NCBI RefSeq assembly: GCF_000002595.2
Contig: NC_057012.1
Location: 1,291,152-1,355,151, forward strand
Reading direction: 5' to 3'
Source: Chlamydomonas reinhardtii
Taxonomy: Eukaryota; Chlorophyta; Chlorophyceae; Chlamydomonadales; Chlamydomonadaceae
DNA length: 64,000 bases
Positions 56,114 through 64,000 of this stretch are shown here, piece after piece. Positions within the stretch are counted from its first letter, which is position 1. Every line of letters begins with the position of its first letter. Under the pieces are notes generated by a model that was not told where the DNA came from, ran no database searches, and worked only from the letters and a program-made list of their open reading frames with translations. Position numbers and translations under genes: made by a program.

Positions 56114-56517
56114 TTGCGGTCATTTGAGGCTACCTATGTGCGAAATGGTAAATGTTTGTTATGTGGTACAACCATAACACGCCGTGCACGGTTACTTTAT
56201 TCCTGCTGCCCCAGCCGCTTGCCTGTACTCCTGCGGCGTGCCGTCACTGCCGTGCCTCTCATCGTGCCGCCCCCATGCTCGTGTGTCAGATTTTTCCCCA
56301 CTTGGCAGTCGGCAGGCCCCCACGAGTTCCATAGTTGTTTACTTTTCACATAAAGGACAGATATGGTTTAATCGCGTTTGACAGCACGAGACCGAGTCGG
56401 AAGAAGCAACTGTCACTGCCATCTGCCACTGCATGTAAAAATGAGTCTAGCACAACGTTGATCCCTACTTGAGCTCTATTAACTTGCTTTTGCGCCTAGG
56501 CTCGGCGAGCCTCGGAA
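56114..56517. other. Array remnant and Cactin promoter
   Basis: Bases 56114-56150 resume the array sequence (TTTGCGGTCATTTGAGGC) at a point ~533 bases further along the unit, so the last copy carries an internal deletion. The rest is the upstream region of Cactin, without further ORFs of note. Confidence 0.6.
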
Positions 56518-59500
56518 ATGGGCAAGACGGACAAAAAAGAGAAGAAGGACAAAAAGGAGCGCAGGGATAAAAAGTCAAAGAAGGAGCGCAAGGAGAAGAA
56601 AAGCAGCAAGCGATATGAAAGCTCTTCCAGCTCGTCTTCTTCTGAGTCGGAGGGCGAGCAGCATCGCCGCGTGGATAAACTGGTAAGCTCTCAATGATAC
56701 GTAAATTGAGCTTCCGAGGCTTGCTTTTGGGCTTGGTGGCCAAGATCCCGAGTTTAGTTTGGCTGCGCTTGCCGCGCACTGGGCTGTACAGGCACCATAA
56801 CAACTGTAACAATGCCTTTGATGTCGGGAATGGATATGAGGTATCCTGAGCTTGGGCACATGCAGTCGGCACCGCCGTGCCCCGTCTGGGCCCGCACTCA
56901 GGCTGGCAACCCCACTGCCCGCGGCCGTGCTTCCTTGATTGCGCAGGCCACCAAAGTGGCGGCCCACCTGCAGCGAACGGGCGCCAGCACGGGTGGTCCC
57001 ACGTTTGTGTGGACTAAGAAGATCGAGCGCGAGCTGGAGAGCGGCAAGACCGTGAGGGACATCGCCAACGCACAGTCGCGCATCTCGCAGGCGGAGCGCA
57101 TGGTGAGTGGTCCGGGCTGCGAGCGTAGTGTTGGGGAAGGGTAGTTCAGGGCGGGTGTAGGGGCTCTTCATGCTGGGTTGGTGTGCCCTGGTGCAAAAGC
57201 ATTGAGCAAGGGCTCGAGGACAGGTGGCAATGACGCCTGAGGCCTGACCGCCCCATCTGCTCTGCATTGTGTCCATCGCAGGAGGAGATTGAAAAGGTCC
57301 GCAAGCGGCAGGCGGAGCGCGAGGAGGAGAAGGCGCGCCGCGAGGAGGAGCTGGTGCGTGCGGGTTGGGTCATACGCGGGCCACGGGCCGGTCGGGCGGT
57401 GCTGAAAGTCCGGACCAGGTAGAACTTCATCAGTGGGGTTGGGTGTTAGGAGTGGCATGCAGTGGGCTGACCTTTGCCAGGGGCTTGCTAGGGGCTTGCC
57501 AGGGGCTTAGTAGGTTGTCGTGGGCAGAGTCTATCAAACTCGGTTGGCGGGTACGGTCGAGGCTCGCAATCGGGGGTTGTCAGCTACCCAGCTGCCCAGG
57601 GACATCTGCGTGGCGATTTCACGTGATATGGCGCTGGTACCGGGCAAGAGTGGGACCCGGACGGCGACGGGCATCAGGGGCCCGGGCGGACTGCTCCGTA
57701 ACGCCCCTCAGCCCTTGCCCACAGCGCCTTCCCTTGCGGCATGACTCCTGCCCCATACCTGGGCTTGGAACTGACTAACCCCTCCCTCCCAACACCCTCA
57801 CTCGCGCAGTCTCTCATCCAGCGGCTGCGCGCCGCCCAGGAGGCCATGGAGAGCGAGGCCAAGGAGGAGGAGTTCTACCTCAACGCGCTCAAGAACAAGG
57901 CGGAGAAGCGGTTCGCAGAGGTGAGGGGGCAAGGCCGGGGTGCAGGCGCTTGCCCAGGCGAGGGAGCGGGTGAGGAGGAAGAGTCGCGGGCAAACGGGCG
58001 TGCGCCTACTGGGTTATCATTCTTATCAAGCCGAAACCATTACCGTCACGTCATCGACCGCCGCCGCTTACACCACCACCATCGCGCCTGCCACCAACTC
58101 CGCCCCATCCCGGCACCACCCCTTAGGGCCGGCCCAGCTCCATCGATAAGATCGCCAAGAACCTGCACGAGTCGCTGCACGGCGTGTACGGCTGCGACAT
58201 GACGGAGCCCTGGAGCTACTTCGAGGGGCTGCTGCTGGACGAGGCCACCGAGCTGCACCAGGGCATATGCGACTACCAGGTGCGAGGATCATGCGTGCGG
58301 GGGTAGGGGCGCGGGGAGGAAAGAGGGAGGCGAGGGAGGCGCTCACCGGTCGAAACAGGCACAACCGGGCTAGCGCAGAAAGTTGTGCCTAAGCTCTTGC
58401 CCGGAAAGCAACAACAACAAACATCCGGTAACGGGAACCACCACACCTGCTTTCACGGCGCCACAGGAGTACGACAAGTACGACGACCTGCATCAGAAGT
58501 TCTGGGCGGCGCTGCGGGTGGTGGCGGACGCCGAGCTGGAGGAGGCCAAGAAGAGGTGCGGGCAGGGTGCGGTGGGGGCGTTGGGGGCACGTGGAGATGG
58601 ATGAGGAGCTGGCTTGCTGTGCTTGCTAGGGGCCTCGGACGGGTGGGCGTCACGACCGCCGGGAAGGGTTGCTTGGTGCACAGCGGAGCAGCGGAGCAGG
58701 CATAGAGCACGTACGCATCTGGATGTGCGGTAAAGCCTCAGCCCTGAGTCCACTGCTGTCCACGCCCTCCTCAACTACACATCCCGTGGGGACGTTGCTT
58801 TTCGTCCTGAGCACGTTGCGCGTTGCTTGCCGCGTACAGGGATGCGGCCGACCGCGCCGCACTGCGCCAGGGCCAGGGCGGTGCCGGCGGCAGTGGACGC
58901 GGGGGCGGTGGTGGCAGTGGCCGGGGAGGCGGCGGCGGCGCGGCGGCCAGCGCGGCTGCCGCTGCCGAGGAGGAGGCGGCTGGGCGCAGCAGCCTGCACA
59001 GTGACGTGGAGGTGCAGATCGAGAACATGCTGTCGGGTGCGTGCGTGCATGGCGGCGTGGGAGGCCATCGCAGGGTTCTGTAGCGGGTGCCTTGGGGTGA
59101 GTGCATTTCGGCGGGCGTGCCTCGTCAGTTCGTCAGAAACCTCGTGACTTGACCGTGCCCTGATGAGCCCCTAGACAGACACAAGAAAACAGGCTAGCAA
59201 ACAACCCCGCGTGCCCACGCACCTGCACCTGACCACCCGCCCGCCCGCGCAGGCCAGACCTACCCGGCGCTGGTGGCCATGGAGGGCGACGTGGAGCGGG
59301 CGCTGTCGGGCGGGCTGGGCGACCCGGAGTACTGGGAGGCGGTGCTCAAGAGGCTGCAGGTGAGTGTGGCGTTAGGAGCGTTGTTTGGGGTGGTGGGGTT
59401 GTCTCGCCATTTCCAGCAAGCAATCGGAGACACGAGGATGCATACCCGGACGAGCTGTCCGGTGCGTCCGCAAGTGCAGTGCATCGTCCTTGCCGCAACT

Positions 59501-62500
59501 GCGCCCCTGATTTCCCGTGCCGCGCCACGCCTGCCCGCCTGCCCCCGCCTGCCCCCAGGTGCACAAGGCCAAGGCCCAGGTGCGGGAGCTGCTGGCGGCC
59601 TTCATGCAGCGCCACATCAGCGCAGAGATCATCAAGCGCGAGCAGGCGCGAGAGGAGCGCAAGCGGCAGGCGGAGGAGCGGCGGCAGCAGGTGCGGGCGT
59701 GTAGCAGGGGAAGCGGGCGGGGTGCGGGCAGGCAGTCGGGCGGGTTGCGGGCGCGCACCGGGCGGCCGGGCGCTATAGTGGTCATTTGGTGGGCGCGCGC
59801 GCTGTGGATGAGGCTTGCAGGCCATATGTACAGGAGCAGCCATGGGGTATGGCTAGCCGGAAGGACGGCGGGTAATAAGGATTGCCGGGACAGGGGATGG
59901 CTGGCAGAAGGGCACAGGGAACAAGAGCTGTCAGGGAGATTGTCAGGCAGCGGACAGTCGAGGCAGCGCTGAATAACATCTCCGGGAGACATCTCACGTG
60001 CCCTTCCGCCTCGCGTGCATGCTTTGTGGGCGGCATCTCAAGCGCGTTTGACATCCCCAAACCTTCTGCCCAGTGCTGCGCGCTGACCCAGTCGCGGCTG
60101 TCGCCCTTTCCTTCTTCAGGCGCTGGCGGAGGGCCGCGACCCCGCGGAGTTGGACTTGGAGGAGAGCAGCAGCGAGGAGGAAGAGGAGGAGGAGCCGGAG
60201 CGGCCGGAGAAGCCGGAGCGGGGAGGCGCGGCAGGAGCAGCTGGAGGGGCGGCGGGCGAGGAGCGGAGACGCAAAGAGCCGGGCACGGGGCCCGCGACCG
60301 AGGAGGTAAGTGCATGACAGGGCACTGGACACAGGGCAGGTTGGCCCAACCAGACGTGACAAGGCTCACGGCTGGAATGGGCACATTACGGCGTGTGATG
60401 TCCGTTCACGCCTAGGTCCTCACTACTCCTCCTGTCTTCACGCGCATCCATGTTTCATCCCTCCTCTGTACAGGAAGCAGCGGCGGCGGGGCCGTCGCGG
60501 CCAGCCGGCGCCGACCAAATGGATACGGACGGCGGCGCCGGCACCAGCAAGGGCGAGGGAGCTGACGGGGACGCGGGCGGCGAGGGCGAGGGCGGGGACG
60601 CGGCGGCGGGCGGCGAGGAGGAAGCCTCGGAGGAGGAGGACGAGTTCTTTGAACCTGACGTGGATGCTGACGGGCGGCACAGCCCGCCGCCGGTACGGCC
60701 CGCGGAGGTGGCGGGCAAGGACGTGGTGAACGAGGAAGACGACTTCAGGTGCGTGCGTGGGATATGGGTGGGAGGGCGGGTGGGCAATGGAAGGCGTTTG
60801 ATTTTAGGGCGGAGGAGTGCGTACACATGCTCTCGCAAGACTGTCGGAGGCCACCAAGTGTGGTGATGTGGCGTGAGGCGCGCATGGGCAGCTTGAGATG
60901 TTGTGGCTGGTGCGCCTTGACTGACCTTAGCTACGCATCCAGCACCCCTCCAATGTCCTTCCACTCCCCCATCACCCATCCCCTATTTGCTGCACAACGG
61001 TGTTGTCCGCAGGGCGCTGCAGCTGCTGCGGCAGCAGGTGAAGCTGCAGGCCGCCAACGCCTTCAAGGCCGCCGCAGCGCTGGCCAGTGTGCCCGGAGCC
61101 AACAACCAGTCGGCGGCGGAGCGGGCCTACCAGGCGCTGCTGGCGCGAGGCGGCGGCGCCACACACCCCATGCTGCGGAACCTGGCGGCGGAGGTGCGTG
61201 AACGGTGTTAGGATGGCTTGCGGGTTGTGCGTCGTGGTATAGATGGCAGGTGCAGTGTAGATGGCAGGTCACGATGGCAGGTGCAGTATGGGGTGATGGG
61301 TTCAAGGTGGGATGGAAGGGCGAGGGGTTAGCAGTTGCGAGCCTGTACTTCATCAATTATAGGGCGAGTCGGAGCATAAGCGCTCGCGGGTGCTGCGATG
61401 TACTGGACTGCTGGCGTCCGCATCTGCCTCCCTCCACGAGCGCCCCCTCCTTGATGTCCCTTCTGACCCTCCTTCTGCACCGTGCCGCGCAGGAGGAGGC
61501 GGCAGCGGCGGGTGGCACTGGCTTTGCAGCCTTCCGCGGCGGCCAGTTCAAGTCGCAGGTGGGCGGGCGGTTCGGATCTGAACGTTGAAGTGGCAGGGCA
61601 GGCCGAAACCGCAGCGACAAGTGGAGCAGCGGCTTGACGCTGTGCATGGCTGGCGGCTGCAGCGTGACGGTGAAGCGCAAAAGCGGCAGGTGCTGCCAGA
61701 CGGAAATGACAGGACCTGGAAGGGGGGAACTTGGAGATGGGTGCTTGCATAGTGCGTAAGTACGCTGGCCCGCTGCCTTCCTTCTTCACGTACCGGTCTT
61801 TGCACGCGCTGACGCAAAGTGCATGCCTGTTGGCGCACGTGCGCACATCACATTCATCCTGCGCGCGCAGGAGGAGGAGGATGCGGCAGCCCTGGCGCTA
61901 TTCCGGACACAGGCGGAGAAGACCATGGGGGCGGTAAGTGACGGGGTGGGAGGGTGCCGGAGGAGCTGGCACGACACTGGGGTTCAGGCGGTGCAAATGG
62001 CTTCATCCCTTCTCTATCGCATCTCCAACATCCCCCCTTCATTTTTGAAACACGCCGTTCGCATAAATGGCTCCCCCACCCTCGCTACCTCCTCACCCCC
62101 AGGACGAGGGCGACCGGCAGTTCGGCGGCGAGGTGTCACTGGACAGCAAGGTGTACTGGTGGCACGAGAAGTACCGGCCGCGCAAACCCAAGTACTTCAA
62201 CCGCGTGCACACCGGGTGGGTGGCATGAGGGTGCGGGTGCAAGGCGGGCTAGCCAGCAACGGCCAGGACAGAGCAGATGGAAATGTAGGTCTCAGTGTGA
62301 TAAATGTGGTAGGCATCCACCAAGGGAAGCCGCACAAAACCACTTGGGCCTACAGCTTACATCCCTCTGACGCTTGCCTTCACCCTCGCCTGTCCCATGC
62401 GCCCTTGCTACTCCTCCTCCTCCTGCCAGCTACGAGTGGAACAAGTACAACCAGACGCACTACGACTCGGACAACCCGCCGCCCAAGGTGGTGCAGGGCT

Positions 62501-63350
62501 ACAAGTTCAACATCATGTACTTCGACCTCATCGACAAAAGCAAGGTACGTGCAGGCGTTGTGACTACCACCCTTGAGCTGTGCCCACAAGTGTGCAGGTA
62601 ATGAGGCGCGGCTTTTGTTCAGGGAAGCTGTGGGATATTGGGAAGAGAGGAAGGGAGGACAGGCACTCAGGCAGCAATGGAAGTGCGGGCGTATGGGTAA
62701 GCGACCGCATGCAAGGCATGTCCCCGCTGCCACGCGAACCCTCGCCACCTTATTACCGGGGTTCTAGCACCCGTAACGCATTCCAGACCCACACCTGCCG
62801 CCTACATGGATTTGTACTGTTCTCCATACTTCGGAACTCCCACGCTCCCGCCCAGGCGCCAACGTACCGGCTGGCGCCCGACCCCGCCTCCCCGGACGGC
62901 TCCACCTGCCTGATCATTTTCAGCGCGGGGCCGCCGTACGAGGACATTGCGTTCAGGTGCGTTCGGGTCTGGCCTGGTGGGATTGCTCGCGGGCAGCTGA
63001 GTGGCAGGAAAATGACGCTGGTCCAGGGCACCATGGGGCGGCCTTCCATATGGCATGTCGTAGGGTGGAGCACAGCGCTGCTTGGGGCACTTCCTTGCTT
63101 TGGGCACTTGGGGCACTTCCTTGCCTTTGGAAATGTCGACAGCCTTGCTAGTCGACATTTCTGGCTGGGCTCCTTGCACACCACCGTACAATGCGACCTC
63201 ACAAAACCGGTTGCCGCCCGTGGCACGGCCCGCAACAGGATCGTGAACAAGGAGTGGGAGTACAGCCACAAGCGCGGCTTCAAGTGCACCTACGACCGCG
63301 GCATCCTGCACGTCTACTTCAACTTCCAGCGCACACGCTACAGGCGTTAG
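56518..63350 (+). CDS. CACTIN: Cactin (spliceosome-associated protein)
   Basis: Eighteen exons: 56518-56682, 56947-57102, 57282-57353, 57810-57920, 58127-58279, 58467-58555, 58840-59036, 59253-59359, 59559-59690, 60120-60305, 60474-60748, 61013-61193, 61493-61558, 61871-61933, 62103-62215, 62430-62544, 62856-62956 and 63239-63350, giving 797 residues. The Lys-rich start (MGKTDKKEKKDKKERR) and Ser tract resemble the RS-like N-terminus of Cactins. Exons 2-5 hold the mid-domain (GGPTFVWTKKIERE, then KNLHESLHGVYGCDMTEPW). The last ~120 residues are the conserved C-terminal domain, with YRPRKPKYFNRVHTGYEWNK, QGYKFNIMYFDLIDKSK, FSAGPPYEDIAFRIVNKEWE and the terminal RTRYRR. Length is near the animal protein (~760). 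Cactin acts in pre-mRNA splicing in the nucleus and was named for binding IkappaB/Cactus. Algae lack that pathway, so the splicing role is the one inferred. Confidence 0.95.
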
Positions 63351-63922
63351 ATAGGTGCAGCAGCAGGCACAGTAGGAGCCTCGAGGGGCCGTGGTAGTAA
63401 TTGCGGCATGCCTAGATGGTAACAGGCATGTCAAAAAGTCGTTTCGGGCTGCGGCTGTGGTGAGCCGTTTGCAGCGGCATGACGCTCTGGGCAGGGTTGC
63501 CGTGTAGTGCCTTTGTATGGGCTGCCTGTAGTCGACAGGTGTGCGGCTGCGCCGTGCCGCCCCGTGGCCCAGGATTCCATGCCAGCAGGATTGTGAGCGT
63601 GGTCCCCGCTTTGCCGGGGCGGTCACCTCCCTGATACGGGCCCCAACGCCAGCAGGTTGACTATAAGCAAGGATGTGAAAAGTGTTCCCCGGTCACGGGA
63701 AAAGGGGCTGAGCCCCTCCACAGCTTGAGGCCGAACAACCTGATCGCCCGGACATAGCCGGGGTCGGTTTCCACAGGCACCGTGTCTAGCAATCGCGATG
63801 CCACAGCAGAGCAAATCACAGCCAGACGCAGCACAGTTGTCAACAGCCGCACTACTTGTCATGCCTCTACGCATGCCTTGCCAGCCCCACCGCGGACCGC
63901 TACCTAGACACGAGCTGGCTCC
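63351..63922. other. Convergent 3' regions of Cactin and the right-edge gene
   Basis: No gene is supported and no exact TGTAA was seen on either strand. Confidence 0.45.
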
Positions 63923-64000
63923 TCAGCCTGCGCGCTTGCGCCGCTTCTTGGGCGGCGCTGCGCCCTCCTCCTCCACGTGGCCTTGCTCGCCCCCTCCGCA
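63923..64000 (-). CDS. C-terminal end of a gene running off the right edge
   Basis: The minus strand is open from the window edge to TGA at 63925-63923. It encodes 25 residues ending HVEEEGAAPPKKRRKRAG. The acidic run followed by PPKKRRKR looks like a C-terminal nuclear-localisation signal. It is too short to identify the protein, and whether the frame is truly coding rests on composition alone. Confidence 0.5.
   Translation of the reverse strand, partial: CGGGEQGHVEEEGAAPPKKRRKRAG

Overview
The window is nuclear DNA of a green alga, almost certainly Chlamydomonas reinhardtii. It is GC-rich with strong G/C third-codon bias, its genes are split by many short GT-AG introns (often GTGAGT/GTGCGT...CAG), TGTAA poly(A) signals follow some genes, and it carries the 555-codon gp1 cell-wall glycoprotein gene. 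The gene models were built by hand from splice sites and reading phase. Each multi-exon model marked confident closes to a whole number of codons.

Layout. 1-1076: start of an unrecognised Ser-rich gene (minus) running off the left edge. 2598-8926: a 1,760-residue octotricopeptide-repeat (OPR) protein (minus). 9537-15461: two tandem GDSL/SGNH esterase genes (plus) with the same exon plan. 16448-20386: a YghA-type short-chain dehydrogenase (minus). 20956-22232: a 1.28-kb mobile cassette coding for the C-terminal part of a Fanzor (eukaryotic TnpB-like nuclease). 22233-26280: a gene-free repeat-bearing stretch. 26614-28581: GP1 (plus). 30063-34532: a FOP/CEP43-type basal-body protein in 16 exons (minus). 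35240-36528: a second, inverted, nearly identical Fanzor cassette. 37059-37660: exons of an unrecognised gene (minus). 38051-43805: a 1,004-residue TKL-type protein kinase with a putative N-myristoylation site (minus). 45533-50149: a cyclopropane-fatty-acid-synthase/coclaurine-N-methyltransferase-like enzyme (plus). 51302-56113: a tandem array of a 1,169-bp unit, just over four copies. 56518-63350: Cactin, 18 exons (plus). 63923-64000: the C-terminus of another minus-strand gene.

The genes do not form a pathway. They are a typical mixture of organelle RNA factor, lipid and redox enzymes, wall protein, basal-body protein, kinase and spliceosome-associated factor. Only the two GDSL genes are related to each other. 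The most unusual content is the pair of Fanzor cassettes, which share both end points and a conserved 262-bp non-coding tail. Next come the 1,169-bp array, three GC-AG introns supported by phase and family alignment, and a gene-conversion tract between the GDSL genes.
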